64,000 nucleotides of DNA from Bacteriovoracia bacterium (GCA_030431635.1 JAUIIL010000002.1:418587-482586), one strand, 5' to 3'; positions 16,879 through 27,012 are shown, counted from the first letter of the stretch. Program-made: numbers and translations. The notes: generated from the letters alone by a model not told the origin.

Positions 16879-17387
16879 TTTTCTTCACGGACAACGAAAA
16901 AATACTGAATAACGGTGTTTTTTTCAGTGAGCTTTCTATCTCTTTTATAATTTCCTGTCTTAGTAAAGTTCTTGATAATAACTTTTTTCTCAAAAAAACA
17001 ATGATTCTCTTCAAGTGTAATCTTAGAAAAAAGAAGGGCCGTTCTCTCTTTTTTACCACAAATTACTTTTTTAGATTCTTTTTGAAAGTAAACTTCTTTG
17101 CTTTTCTTATTATAACTTAAAAATGGGATTGTATTTCTGCAGGCCTCAGGGATTGTTCTAACCCCCATATCTTTTTCTAGCCCAACTCCTCCTGCAGCAA
17201 CAGGGACATCTCTATCAAGAATAAGACATGTTCTTAATTTTTTTCCAAACTTTCTTATTTTAGGCTGAATACTCTCGTAGAGTCTATATTGACTAAGGCC
17301 AATTTCAGCAACGGGATGTCTAAGAAGCTCCTCTGACCAAGAGGTTTTAATTGTAAGTATGGCCAATAAAGAGAATAAAAACTTCAT
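16875..17387 (-). CDS. Secreted protein of unknown function
   Basis: 170 residues with a signal peptide (MKFLFSLLAILTIKTSWS). The mature protein is basic, with four Cys (TCLIL, ACRN, VICGK, HCFFE) that could form two disulfides. It converges on kdsC with a 4 bp overlap of stops (TTAA). No family is recognised. Confidence 0.65.
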   Translation of the reverse strand: MKFLFSLLAILTIKTSWSEELLRHPVAEIGLSQYRLYESIQPKIRKFGKKLRTCLILDRDVPVAAGGVGLEKDMGVRTIPEACRNTIPFLSYNKKSKEVYFQKESKKVICGKKERTALLFSKITLEENHCFFEKKVIIKNFTKTGNYKRDRKLTEKNTVIQYFFVVREEN

Positions 17388-17551
17388 ATCTTGTAGTTAT
17401 ACTCTTATTTAGTGATTTAATCTCGTATTTTAACGAAATTACAGTAGTGTCAAAAAAGTAGTCACACTAAGAAGAGATTTCAAGCCCCCCCTCGTTTGGA
17501 CTATTTCTATGCTAAATTAGGGAACAGACTTATTTATTAAGAAAGGATGAA

Positions 17552-19096
17552 ATGAAATTTTTAATATTAGTAACATTTGCTTTAAATCTCTTTGCAACTG
17601 ATCTTCCTTTTAACAAAGATGACTTTAAAATATTCACTATTTCAGTCGGACAGAACATAGCTGGTGGGATTGATAAAAAAGGTGTTTTTCAAGTATGGAG
17701 TCTTAAAGAAAAACGCCCTATCTTTGCTCTTGATAATGAAGTGGTTAACCCATCTATCATTAGTATTGATAATACAGAAACTATTGTTGCGTTTGGGACA
17801 AAGGAAGGGCATTTAGGGGTCTTAAATATTGAAAAAAATAAGTTTCTTTTTGTGCATAAAACTCTTGACTATAATGTAGAAGATTACACCTTCCTTTATA
17901 TTTCCTATGAACCTTTAGGAAATGGAGAGCACACTCTTGGAATAATTGCTGGTGGAAAAAATGGAGAGAGTGCTCTTTTGATGAATCATCCTCTAGTAAA
18001 TCCAGATGGGTTTTCTATTCTTAAATTTGAACACTCCAGTGACTTCTCAGATATGTTTGCTTCTTCTTTAGAATTTTCTGCAAAAAACAATAGGGTTGCA
18101 GTGACTTATCAGTATCCTTTGAAACAAATTGGCTTCCAAAAAAGTTCAGGACAATTAGGGGTGCTTCCTTCTCAGTTTTATCAAGGACCCTCTTATCAAA
18201 TTGGTTTTGGAGAAAAAAAGTTAAGAGAAAAACCTCTTATTGAAGCGGCAACAGAGATACCATCTCAACAAGGAAGTAGCGAAGCCTCCTCTCAAAAAAT
18301 TATTGGAGTTAAACCAAAAGATATGGGGTTTCAATTAGAGAGCTCTGTTCAAAATATTTTTTTCTCAAGACAAAGAGTTAGTCAAACAAGTGGGATAAGA
18401 ACTTTTGAAAATTTAGATGACAATTTCAAGCAAAGGGCCATTATTTGGCAAGCAAATTTAGAGAAGAAAATATATGAACCACTCATCGATACTAATAAGG
18501 GAGAAAGTGTACTAGAGCAAAGCTTACAAGGATTCTCTTCATTTGCTCATGATGAGAATTCAGAGAACTTGGCCTTTAGTTTTGATAAAGGAATATCAAG
18601 AGAAAATGAAACTCATATTTTCAATATTGAAAATGGTAAAAGTACTACTTTAAAAGGAGTGAGAGGGGATTTTATAGCTCTTTCTCATGAAGCAGAACTT
18701 CTAGCAGTGACAGATTTGAAAACAGAGGGAAATATTGTAAAAGTTTATTCTAGCTCTTACTATAAAACAAAAAAAGAAAAAATCCTGCAAGCACCTAAAG
18801 CTCTTCAAACAATTAAGCTTGATTCAGAGGTAAGGAGTTTACATTTTGCTTTATTTGATAATGATGAGGTTAATACTTTATTTGTGACGACTGAAGAGGG
18901 AACATTTTATTTATATGAAAAGAAAGGAACTAAATTAGAGCTTAAGGTTAAAAAACAAGTTGGACACAAGCTTCCTCTTAATATTCGGCCATCACTTAAT
19001 GGAGACGATTTTTTCTACCATATCAGTGATAACGGTAGAGAAGAAAAGGTTCATTTCTCTCTTGAGAGTTTAAGAAACTGCAACTTAAAAATTTAA
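17552..19096 (+). CDS. Secreted beta-propeller-like protein
   Basis: 514 residues with a signal peptide (MKFLILVTFALNLFA). Repeated strands such as GVFQVWSLKEKRPIF, GHLGVLNIEKNKFLF and GTFYLYEKKGTK suggest WD40-type blades at both ends (about 35-110 and 390-490), separated by a Ser/Gln-rich region (about 195-270). This is a fold guess from periodicity. It converges with the Sua5-type gene (4 bp overlap). Role unknown; periplasmic or outer-membrane location is likely. Confidence 0.65.
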   Translation: MKFLILVTFALNLFATDLPFNKDDFKIFTISVGQNIAGGIDKKGVFQVWSLKEKRPIFALDNEVVNPSIISIDNTETIVAFGTKEGHLGVLNIEKNKFLFVHKTLDYNVEDYTFLYISYEPLGNGEHTLGIIAGGKNGESALLMNHPLVNPDGFSILKFEHSSDFSDMFASSLEFSAKNNRVAVTYQYPLKQIGFQKSSGQLGVLPSQFYQGPSYQIGFGEKKLREKPLIEAATEIPSQQGSSEASSQKIIGVKPKDMGFQLESSVQNIFFSRQRVSQTSGIRTFENLDDNFKQRAIIWQANLEKKIYEPLIDTNKGESVLEQSLQGFSSFAHDENSENLAFSFDKGISRENETHIFNIENGKSTTLKGVRGDFIALSHEAELLAVTDLKTEGNIVKVYSSSYYKTKKEKILQAPKALQTIKLDSEVRSLHFALFDNDEVNTLFVTTEEGTFYLYEKKGTKLELKVKKQVGHKLPLNIRPSLNGDDFFYHISDNGREEKVHFSLESLRNCNLKI

Positions 19097-19986
19097 TAGT
19101 TACTGCTTGCTTTTTTCAGCCTATCGATAATGGCATTCCAATCTTTATTTTGATGATAATCTTTTAAATAGAAGTGAATTAAAGAGGCTTTCTTTGCTAG
19201 CTCTCTTAATTCATGATAAAGAGCTCTCGCAGCGAGAGAAGCTTCAGAGGGAAGAATAAGTTCTTGAGAAGAGGGTTGTGGAGATTCATCTTTTTGCAAA
19301 AGTAGTAGGGGAGATGATGGTTGATAATGATCGCTCATCTGCCCGGGAGCAACAGGTGAAGTTGTTTCTCTAACCTCAATATGAGAAAGTTTGGGACTAA
19401 GGGCTTCTTTGAGTTGTTTCAGAGAAATCATTCCAGGTCGATAAATTTCGATACAATTCTCTTTTATACCCACAACGGTTGATTCAATACCTACAGAACA
19501 GTTCCCTCCATCCAACACAAAGACATCATCTTGAAACTCTGCTATGACATGTGCTTTTGAAGTAGGGGAGGTTTTTTTGAATTTATTTGCACTTGGTGCC
19601 GCGAAAGGAATCTTGACTCTTTTGAGAATTTCTTGGGCCAAGGGATGGGCCGGACATCTTAGCCCAACACTATCAAGTTCTGCTGTAATGAGAGAATTCA
19701 CTTTTTCATTCTTAGGTAAAACTATTGTAAGAGGTCCTGGCCAGAAAGTATCAGCTAAAATATCAGCGGTTTCATTCCAATCACTCGTTAAAGATTTGGC
19801 TTGTTTTTTATCTAGAACATGAACAATTAGTGGATCAAAAAAGGGCCTTTCTTTGGTCGTGAAAATTTTTTTCAGAGCTTTTTCAGAAGTAATAAGTGCC
19901 GCAAGACCATAGACCGTTTCAGTGGGGATGGCCACCACTTCTTCGTTTCGTAGCAGTTCAATGGCTTTTTCTAATTCTTTATTCAT
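19093..19986 (-). CDS. L-threonylcarbamoyladenylate synthase, Sua5/YwlC type
   Basis: 297 residues. It makes threonylcarbamoyl-AMP for the t6A modification of tRNAs reading ANN codons. The YrdC domain shows VAIPTETVYGLA, KERPFFDPL, FWPGPLT and PFAAPSAN. After it comes the start of a Sua5 domain (VAPGQMSDHYQP, matching SPGM.xxHYxP), but the C-terminal domain is only about 90 residues, shorter than the usual about 140. It probably works as a Sua5-type enzyme with a reduced second domain. Confidence 0.88.
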   Translation of the reverse strand: MNKELEKAIELLRNEEVVAIPTETVYGLAALITSEKALKKIFTTKERPFFDPLIVHVLDKKQAKSLTSDWNETADILADTFWPGPLTIVLPKNEKVNSLITAELDSVGLRCPAHPLAQEILKRVKIPFAAPSANKFKKTSPTSKAHVIAEFQDDVFVLDGGNCSVGIESTVVGIKENCIEIYRPGMISLKQLKEALSPKLSHIEVRETTSPVAPGQMSDHYQPSSPLLLLQKDESPQPSSQELILPSEASLAARALYHELRELAKKASLIHFYLKDYHQNKDWNAIIDRLKKASSNY

Positions 19987-19988
19987 GA

Positions 19989-22040
19989 CTAGTTTATCTG
20001 AGATTCTCTTCTATAGTTATCAACAAGCCCAAAGCCTTGAAAGTCTCCTGTTTGAAAAAAGCTTTGAAAAGGGAGACCTTCTGCTGTTAGTCCTTCTAAA
20101 TTTCCATGAATAAATACCTTATCTTTGCCAAAAAGGCCCAGAAAATAGCGAATATCTTGGTTTTTCTTATAAAATTTCATAAGGAATTTTTTAAGCTTAT
20201 GTAAGTTCATTTGTTTCTTTTCAGTGAGTTCTTCCCGGTAAGACAGAAGAAGATTACCCACATTTTTCACACAACCTTTTTTTCCAAGCCTCCATCGGCG
20301 TAGTTTTCTGCTCCTGTAGGACTCTGTTTTGTATTTAAGTGCGATTTCTTTTTTTAATCCACAATTCCTAGCAATAGTATAGAAGGCTTCATCTAAAGGG
20401 ATTGAATTAAAATAATTGATAGAATCTTCTCCAATTCGCACAAAGCTATTTACTTCTATGGGCCCTTGAAGCTTTTTGTCTTTGATTAAATTTTTATACT
20501 CAGATCCTAAGGGGGTATAATGCTCAATAAAGCTTTGTGTTTTTTTATTATGAAAACGTCTATCTTGTGGTGTTCCTGCTCGAAACTTTGCTGATAATGT
20601 GATTGAGAATTTTTTAGAACTCTCGACAACCATTGTATCTTCTTCTGTTTCAGATTCGTATTCGATGTCAAGAATTTTGGACATAAGAGATTTATTCCTT
20701 ACAGCGAGTTCCATTTCTAGTTTTTGATTAAGAAAAATATTAAGAAGCTTACTGAAAAAGCCTTGGGTTATTTGGGTACTTTCACTATGGTGAGTAAAAA
20801 ATGTTTTTGTTTTCCCTTCTTTAATAATTCGGACAAGTTCAGTACTTGATTTTTTCATTTTACTCATCACAAGAATTCCATAACGAGAAGAGAGGTTTTC
20901 TTGGAGTCTTTCTTCTGAACTCACAATTTTATCGAGATAAAAAGGAGAGTTAATAAACTTACCATTAAGGATTTTTTTGAAATCTTTTTTATAATCAGGA
21001 TGGCCTAGGATTTCTTCAAAATCATCCCAGTAAAAGCGTAAATGATTTTTAGCACTTCGTTCAAATTCATATTCAAGATCTGCACTAAGAAGTGTCAATT
21101 TTAAAAGGTTAAAAAAATCTAATTGCAGAGCAAGTGTTGCTCCAACTGATTGTCCTTGAGAGGTTTCTACTGAAATACGTAAGAATTCATCATTATCCCT
21201 TTCATCGTCAATTCCCAGGGATTGAATAGAAACTTTATTGGCCTTGGTGTATTTTGCATAAGCTCCAGCCGTAAAAGAAAATCCTTGAACAGGAGGAGGA
21301 GAGAAGACAGCTCCAGCACTAGCAGAGAAGTAATCTTCCATCATTAGAATTTCATCTTGAGGGAGTTCTCTCATTTTTTCTGGATTAAAATAAATAAATG
21401 GCATAAAAAGCTTAGAGAAATCGGCCATAACCCCTGCGGCAAAAGAAGAAGAAAAGTGATAGGTGCTATACACTCTCTGCCAAGTAACTCCAGTGAATGC
21501 TTTAATACTTTCGTTTTCAATATCAACTAAATTTGATTCTTTAAGCTGAGATAAAAAGCTCGTTGCATTAACAGAAACGACAAAAGTATCATGAACAATC
21601 CATCTCTCACTATTAAAGAGATCGGGGGAGAGTTGTCTATTCACTCCAATAGAGAAAGTCCCTGCAGGCTTTTCCCAATGAAAGCCTGAAAAGTTTTTAA
21701 CATCTCCACCAAAGTCTTGTTGGTGTTTGAGAAGAGTCTGAGCTTGTTGAGTTCCAATTTGTTGGTAATTATTTTTGATGAGCTCATTTATACGTTTAAA
21801 GAGGAGAGAACCAAATGGAGAGTTCGCTCCTGTTGAATTCTCTTGTCCAAAAATTTTTCGGTAAAGAGAGTTTGACGTTTGGGCCGACGATTCACTTTTA
21901 ACTTGGAGACCTTTTTGAGATATTTGCTGCGTTCTCCACTGCTTTTGAAGTTCTCCTTTGAGCTTGAAATTTTTAAAAGATGAATGCTGAGAAAAAGCAT
22001 TGAAAGAGAGAATCAGTAAAAAAAATGAAAAATATTGCAT
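19989..22040 (-). CDS. Large secreted protein of unknown function
   Basis: 683 residues with a signal peptide (MQYFSFFLLILSFNAFS). The middle part (about 110-330) has alternating hydrophobic strands, SFTAGAYAKYTKANK and VGATLALQLDFFNL among them, as in outer-membrane or large beta-structured proteins. The last third is charged, with two Cys (NCGLKK, KGCVKN). It starts 138 bp from the divergent ybeD-like gene and ends 2 bp before the Sua5-type gene start, so they may be co-transcribed. No family is recognised. Confidence 0.65.
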   Translation of the reverse strand: MQYFSFFLLILSFNAFSQHSSFKNFKLKGELQKQWRTQQISQKGLQVKSESSAQTSNSLYRKIFGQENSTGANSPFGSLLFKRINELIKNNYQQIGTQQAQTLLKHQQDFGGDVKNFSGFHWEKPAGTFSIGVNRQLSPDLFNSERWIVHDTFVVSVNATSFLSQLKESNLVDIENESIKAFTGVTWQRVYSTYHFSSSFAAGVMADFSKLFMPFIYFNPEKMRELPQDEILMMEDYFSASAGAVFSPPPVQGFSFTAGAYAKYTKANKVSIQSLGIDDERDNDEFLRISVETSQGQSVGATLALQLDFFNLLKLTLLSADLEYEFERSAKNHLRFYWDDFEEILGHPDYKKDFKKILNGKFINSPFYLDKIVSSEERLQENLSSRYGILVMSKMKKSSTELVRIIKEGKTKTFFTHHSESTQITQGFFSKLLNIFLNQKLEMELAVRNKSLMSKILDIEYESETEEDTMVVESSKKFSITLSAKFRAGTPQDRRFHNKKTQSFIEHYTPLGSEYKNLIKDKKLQGPIEVNSFVRIGEDSINYFNSIPLDEAFYTIARNCGLKKEIALKYKTESYRSRKLRRWRLGKKGCVKNVGNLLLSYREELTEKKQMNLHKLKKFLMKFYKKNQDIRYFLGLFGKDKVFIHGNLEGLTAEGLPFQSFFQTGDFQGFGLVDNYRRESQIN

Positions 22041-22177
22041 ATCATCCTTGGCAAAGTGGTCATCTTCCCGATAGAACCTAAGGAACTTATCGGAAAATTT
22101 TGCCCAAAGTTGATTAAAGTTGGCGGTCTTAAGCTTCTGATATTATTGAGTTTTTTTAATGTCAAAAATGAGTATTT

Positions 22178-22450
22178 ATGGCCTATAAAACATCTGAGCA
22201 AAAAGATAAGTTTAAGATCTTGTTAGACGAAAGCTATTCCTGGCCTGACTATTATAAGTTTAAGTTTATTGTTCCAGCTGTTAAGAAGGACGAGCTTTTA
22301 CGTCTTTTGCCAAAAGGTAAGCCTTTGGAGAAAGATTCGAAGAAGGGGAATTATGTGAGTATAACACTCAGAGTTCTCGTGAATTCTTCTGATGAGGTAT
22401 TATCTGTCTACGAGTCAGTTTCTCAAATTAAAGGTATAATCAGTCTATGA
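22178..22450 (+). CDS. YbeD-like (DUF493) protein
   Basis: 90 residues. The ferredoxin-like ACT-type pattern of the DUF493/YbeD family is visible: WPDYYKFKFIVP at the start, KKGNYVSITLRVLVNSSDEVLSVYE in the second half (each written as seen) and a final IKGIISL. In E. coli YbeD is linked by context to lipoate synthesis, but its function is not settled. Its last four bases overlap the gpsA start (ATGA). Confidence 0.75.
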   Translation: MAYKTSEQKDKFKILLDESYSWPDYYKFKFIVPAVKKDELLRLLPKGKPLEKDSKKGNYVSITLRVLVNSSDEVLSVYESVSQIKGIISL

Positions 22451-23481
22451 GTTTTGAGAATGCCATTGTCATTGGAGCAGGAGCTTTTGGGACTTCAATC
22501 GCTTCAGTTCTAAGTAAAAACTTTAAAAATGTTTATTTGAAAGTTAGATCTAGTGATGTTTATGAAAGTATTAAAAATCATAAAGAGAATACAGTTTACC
22601 TTAAAGGACAGAAGCTTCCTGATAACTTAGTGCCTGCTCTAGATTGGGATGAACTTAAAAGTTTTATTGAGGGGAAAAAAGTAGAGGTCATTATATCAGG
22701 CCTTCCTACACCAGCAATTCGTCATTATTTTCAAGACAATAGAGATTTTTTTATTCCTTTTCTTGAACAAGAAATTCCTTTTGTTTCTTTGGCCAAGGGG
22801 ATTGATACAGAAACGCTAGAGCTTCCTGATGATCTTTTCTATGATATTTTTCCTCAAAGGTTTAAAGATAATTTTTTATTTCTTTCAGGTCCATCGTTTG
22901 CTCAAGAAATTATTGATGAACAAGTCACATTGGTATCAGTGGCAGGTAGAACCCCTAAGTTTCTTAATAAGTTCATGAGTATGATGCACACTGATTATTT
23001 CAAGGTTCTGGCCACTTATGATATTAAAGGTCTTCTTTTAGGTGGTGCCTTAAAAAACCCTCTGGCCATTGCTGCTGGAATTATCGAAGGGTTAGGTTAT
23101 AACCATAATACAAGAGCGGCTCTTATTACTAGAGGTATCGTTGAAATGCTTCGTTTTGGTAAAGTCTTTAACGCTAGACCAGAAACTTTTTATGGATTGA
23201 GTGGAATGGGGGATTTGATTCTCACAACCACAGGTGGACTATCAAGAAATAAGCAATTTGGTCTTGAGTTGGCCAATGGAAGAGAGCCTCTTGAGATTAT
23301 TCAATCCCAAAGAAAAACAGTAGAAGGTTATAAAACAACGAAAGCCGCTTATGAATTGGCCAAGCGCTATGATATCAATACAAGGATTATTCACGGACTT
23401 TATGAAGTTCTTTATAATGGCCATAGCCCTAAAGAAGTCATTACTGGCTTAATGAAACTTCCTAGTACCTTTGAAGACTAG
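22447..23481 (+). CDS. gpsA: Glycerol-3-phosphate dehydrogenase [NAD(P)+]
   Basis: 344 residues. It reduces dihydroxyacetone phosphate to sn-glycerol-3-phosphate for phospholipid synthesis. The Rossmann motif is VIGAGAFGTSIA (about 9-20). The catalytic Lys lies in GGALKNPLAIAAG and the substrate-binding stretch is GLSGMGDLILT. It is coupled to the YbeD-like gene and converges on dsbD with a 4 bp overlap. Confidence 0.95.
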   Translation: MSFENAIVIGAGAFGTSIASVLSKNFKNVYLKVRSSDVYESIKNHKENTVYLKGQKLPDNLVPALDWDELKSFIEGKKVEVIISGLPTPAIRHYFQDNRDFFIPFLEQEIPFVSLAKGIDTETLELPDDLFYDIFPQRFKDNFLFLSGPSFAQEIIDEQVTLVSVAGRTPKFLNKFMSMMHTDYFKVLATYDIKGLLLGGALKNPLAIAAGIIEGLGYNHNTRAALITRGIVEMLRFGKVFNARPETFYGLSGMGDLILTTTGGLSRNKQFGLELANGREPLEIIQSQRKTVEGYKTTKAAYELAKRYDINTRIIHGLYEVLYNGHSPKEVITGLMKLPSTFED

Positions 23482-25637
23482 AGTGCTTCTTCTATCTTAC
23501 TCAGAGAAATAGTTTCCCCAAGATACTTCACTTCACCTGATTTTGTTTGAATAAAATAAGCAGGAACTCCTACGGCCCCGTAGCTTTTTAAGAATTTAGT
23601 TATCTTATCATCTCTTTTTGTCCAATCAGCTTTCATTAGAGTAATATCGTTCTCCTTTGCAAATTGATAAAAAGATGAAGTATCAAGAACTAGTTTCTTA
23701 TTCACTTTGCAGGTTAAGCACCATGAAGCAGTAAAATCAATAAAAACAGGTCTGTCTTTCACAGCGTTCATTTTCTCTTGACTCCATGCTTGCCATTGAG
23801 AGTTCTGAGAGCTGGTGACGTTTGATTCATTAGAAGGTCGTAATAAGATATTGTGGTTGGCCACAACATAACTAAAACTCAATAGAGGTAGGGCAATAAA
23901 AAAGAGTTTTGCTATCTTTGTTTTCCCCATTTTTTGATAAAAGAAAAAAGCAAAGAAAGTAAGAATCAGAAGAACATTCATAGGCATATTAAAAACTTGC
24001 CCATGAGAAAGATTCATTAAAACATCATAAAGCCAGGCGCAGGTAATAAGCAAAGTGAGGCCTAGGAAATTTTTCATTTTCTCCATCCAAGCTCCTGGTT
24101 TGGGGAGAAAAGAAATCAACTGAGGAAAGAAAGCAGTCAGAATGAAAGGGAAACTTAACCCTAAACCAATCATCGTGAAAACAAGAAAAATATTGAAGGA
24201 AGTCGTTGTAAAAGCAAAAGTGAGGGCCGTTCCAAGAAATGGGGCACTACAGGGAGTTGATAAAACTGTAGCGAGAACTCCAGAGAAAAAATCTCCCACA
24301 AGCCCTTTTTTCATCTGAGCGTTTCCAAGAGTTCTTCCTCCTGGAGTGACAAATTCAAAAAGCCCAAAAAGGTTAAGAGAGAGAATGAAAAGAAACAGAA
24401 GCATACACATGACAAAAAGAGGTGATTGAAGTTGAAACCCCCAACCAATTTCTTGTCCTGTTGCTTTAATCGCTAAGATAACACAAGCAAAGGCCCACAG
24501 GGTTGATACCACTCCAAGAGTGAAAACAAGATTGTGTTTAATTAAGTCTTTTTTCTTTAAATCACTATGAACAATAAGCCCAAAAAGCTTAAGGGAGATG
24601 ACTGGCAGAACACAAGGCATAAGATTAAGAATAAGACCACCTAGAAAAGCAAAAAATAAGAAACTCCATATTGTTTGATCAGATGGGTGCTCTTCTTTTG
24701 AATGAGCAGAATTGTGTTTAATCTCTTTCAAAGACGAGGCTTCAGGTAGAAATGAGTGCAGTTGTTTTTCTTCAAATGAGTTAAAAGTAACATCAAAATA
24801 GTTAATATTCTCTTGTTCTGGAAAATTCAGTAAAAATTTGACTTTAATTGGAGTCGTGAACTTCCCGTTTGCTGGCAGTGCAATGGCAGGTTCTTGAAAA
24901 TCTCCATCCCAATCAACAGTATGATAACCAATAAGAGAACCTGAGTGGTGTTGAAAGAGCTTCTCTCTTTTAAACCCCAAAGGAGTAACAGGGTAGGGGG
25001 TCAAAAAATTCATTGATGAGTTTATATTCTTATAATCCCCTTTAAGTTCATACAGAAGAATAAAACTGTCTTGCCCAGGTTCTTTTAAGAGTCTAAAGCT
25101 TAAATTAATTGGAGCAGATACTCTTTGAGGCAGAGATTCAAAATTTTGAGTGAGCTCTTTTTGAGAAAGCTCAATTTCGTTTCCTAATAGGTTTTTATAC
25201 TCACCAGAAGAGAGCTCTCCCTTAAGCGTTCGTCCACCAGGGATACAGACTTCCTTACAGATAAGCCAATTTCCCTTGATTTCAAGTAGGCCTTTTTTGA
25301 GAGGAGGGAGTTTATAAAAAAAAGTATGAACCCCTTCATAACCGTAGGAGAGAACATCACCTTCGGCCATATACTTATGAGGAACAGGCCATTCTAATTC
25401 TTCCAGCTCAAGAGCTTGGCCATCGAGAAGAAATTCAGCTTGAAAAGGCAAACCTGCATCCCCAGGGTTTTTCCAATAGGTATGCCAGCCTTCATGGTTT
25501 TTTAAAGTTAAGGCCAGATAGTGTTTGTCTTGGTATTTAAAGCTCTGAGCTCCAAAATCAGCTAAATCATCACCTTTATTTGATGGAAAAGCACTCAGGC
25601 AGTAGGATAAAAGAAAAAAGAAAAATACAGCTCTCAT
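23478..25637 (-). CDS. dsbD: Thiol:disulfide interchange protein, DsbD/ScsB type
   Basis: 719 residues from the ATG at 25637, chosen because MRAVFFFFLLSYCLSAFPS is a signal peptide. The order is an N-terminal periplasmic domain with HTYWKNPGDAGLP as in ScsB-type proteins, then the CcdA-like membrane domain with paired Cys (LMPCVLP and STPCSAP), then a C-terminal thioredoxin domain with WCLTC. It passes electrons from cytoplasmic thioredoxin to periplasmic thiol proteins. Its start is only 15 bp from the divergent next gene, so its promoter must lie within that gene's 5' end. Confidence 0.92.
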   Translation of the reverse strand: MRAVFFFFLLSYCLSAFPSNKGDDLADFGAQSFKYQDKHYLALTLKNHEGWHTYWKNPGDAGLPFQAEFLLDGQALELEELEWPVPHKYMAEGDVLSYGYEGVHTFFYKLPPLKKGLLEIKGNWLICKEVCIPGGRTLKGELSSGEYKNLLGNEIELSQKELTQNFESLPQRVSAPINLSFRLLKEPGQDSFILLYELKGDYKNINSSMNFLTPYPVTPLGFKREKLFQHHSGSLIGYHTVDWDGDFQEPAIALPANGKFTTPIKVKFLLNFPEQENINYFDVTFNSFEEKQLHSFLPEASSLKEIKHNSAHSKEEHPSDQTIWSFLFFAFLGGLILNLMPCVLPVISLKLFGLIVHSDLKKKDLIKHNLVFTLGVVSTLWAFACVILAIKATGQEIGWGFQLQSPLFVMCMLLFLFILSLNLFGLFEFVTPGGRTLGNAQMKKGLVGDFFSGVLATVLSTPCSAPFLGTALTFAFTTTSFNIFLVFTMIGLGLSFPFILTAFFPQLISFLPKPGAWMEKMKNFLGLTLLITCAWLYDVLMNLSHGQVFNMPMNVLLILTFFAFFFYQKMGKTKIAKLFFIALPLLSFSYVVANHNILLRPSNESNVTSSQNSQWQAWSQEKMNAVKDRPVFIDFTASWCLTCKVNKKLVLDTSSFYQFAKENDITLMKADWTKRDDKITKFLKSYGAVGVPAYFIQTKSGEVKYLGETISLSKIEEAL

Positions 25638-25652
25638 ATAAGGTACCAATTG

Positions 25653-26459
25653 ATGAATATTAACTATGAACTTCCTCGGAATATTATATGTCTTACTGAA
25701 GAGTCGGTCGAGACCCTCTATGCAATAGGTTTGCAAGATTATGTCAAGGGTGTGTCAATTTTTGTGAAAAGACCAGAAGAAGCCCTCGTAAAACCTAAAG
25801 TTTCAGCTTTCACTCACTCTAATATCAAGAAAATCTTAGAGTTAAAACCAGACTTGGTTCTGGGGTTCTCAGATATCCAAAAGGATATTGCGAGAGATTT
25901 GATAGAGGCGGGACTCAATGTTTTTATCAGTAATCAAAGAAGTACTCAGGAGATTTTTTCTTATATTCAAACTCTTTGCTCAATGCTTGGAGCAGGTGAT
26001 CGAGCAACGCCTTTGATTGAGAGGATGCAGCATCAAATTAGCGTTGCTATTTCAAATGGGGCAGGATTAAGGCGAAGACCTCGAGTTTATTTTGAAGAGT
26101 GGGATGAACCGATGATAAGTGCGATAAGGTGGGTAAGTGAGTGCATTGAGTTTTGTGGAGGAGACGAAATTTTTCAAGAAAAATCAACAGGACTTCTTGC
26201 AAAGGAGAGGTTTGTCACCTCATTAGAGGTCATTGATGAAAATCCTGATATTATCTTGGCCTGTCATTGTGGAAAAAAAGTTTCTCTAGAGAGCTTCTAT
26301 GAACGAGAAGATTGGAGTGGTATTAATGCTATTAAAAACAGACAAGTTTTTGAGCTTATGCCAGAGGTTTTTCTTCAGCCAGGCCCAGCTCCTTATCTTG
26401 ATGGGTTAGAGATCTTGACTCATATTTTCAAAAATTGGAACGAAACAACACAAGATTGA
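25653..26459 (+). CDS. Cobalamin-binding (BtuF-like) protein without signal peptide
   Basis: 268 residues of the COG0614 periplasmic-binding fold: PRNIICLTEESVETLYAIG at the start, LKPDLVLGF near 65-75, and the C-terminal domain with EEWDEPMISA and GPAPYLDGLEIL. It starts directly with the domain and has no export signal, unlike transport BtuF. Signal-less homologues occur in many Proteobacteria and are annotated as cobalamin-binding proteins; their role is unclear. ATG 25653 is taken over the TTG at 25650. No BtuCD genes are nearby. Confidence 0.75.
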   Translation: MNINYELPRNIICLTEESVETLYAIGLQDYVKGVSIFVKRPEEALVKPKVSAFTHSNIKKILELKPDLVLGFSDIQKDIARDLIEAGLNVFISNQRSTQEIFSYIQTLCSMLGAGDRATPLIERMQHQISVAISNGAGLRRRPRVYFEEWDEPMISAIRWVSECIEFCGGDEIFQEKSTGLLAKERFVTSLEVIDENPDIILACHCGKKVSLESFYEREDWSGINAIKNRQVFELMPEVFLQPGPAPYLDGLEILTHIFKNWNETTQD

Positions 26460-26490
26460 CACAAATCCGTTGGAGCATTATTTTATAGGT

Positions 26491-27012
26491 ATGAAGTTTT
26501 TTGTTTTATTATTTATTTGTCTTTCTTTCTCCTCTTTTTCTAGAACCTGGGAAGAGGCGATGGATGATTTTTTTAATAATGCGGAAAAAATATTTGAGAA
26601 CCGGGGCTTTATTAAAGATGATTCCAATTTTATTGATACGAAAAAATCAATACTAGGTGGGGAATCACTCATTCAATACCGTATTCAAGAAGCGGGAAAT
26701 AAAATTCTCGTTATTATTACTCATTCAAAGAAAAACGAATTTCCTGAAGTAAAAGTAGGGCCTGAATCAATGATAATAAAAAGTAAGGTTATTGATAAAA
26801 AAGAAACGAAAACGCAGTACGGAGTTAGTACTGAAATGTTTGAAAGCGTGCAACAAATCACAATCCCAATACCTGAGTATGCCGATTGGAAAAAGTTTCA
26901 AAGATCTTCTACTGAAATAGAGACAACAATTTCTTTTGATAGACTTAAACCTACATATAAACCTGAAGAGGAGCAAGAAAAGCCTATTAAGCTTGAAGGG
27001 AAAAAAATCTAA
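26491..27012 (+). CDS. Secreted Hsp20-like-sized protein of unknown function
   Basis: 173 residues from the ATG at 26491, which begins a signal peptide (MKFFVLLFICLSFSSFS); an upstream in-frame start at 26470 would spoil it. The mature part contains strands such as GNKILVIITHSKKN and VQQITIPIPEYAD that vaguely recall alpha-crystallin domains, and it ends in a Glu/Lys-rich tail. The domain hint is weak. It follows the cobalamin-binding-like gene on the same strand with a 31 bp gap. Confidence 0.6.
   Translation: MKFFVLLFICLSFSSFSRTWEEAMDDFFNNAEKIFENRGFIKDDSNFIDTKKSILGGESLIQYRIQEAGNKILVIITHSKKNEFPEVKVGPESMIIKSKVIDKKETKTQYGVSTEMFESVQQITIPIPEYADWKKFQRSSTEIETTISFDRLKPTYKPEEEQEKPIKLEGKKI

Noticed and set aside
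25650..25652. TTG as start of the BtuF-like gene
   Set aside because: The ATG three bases later is better and leaves the same protein apart from one residue.
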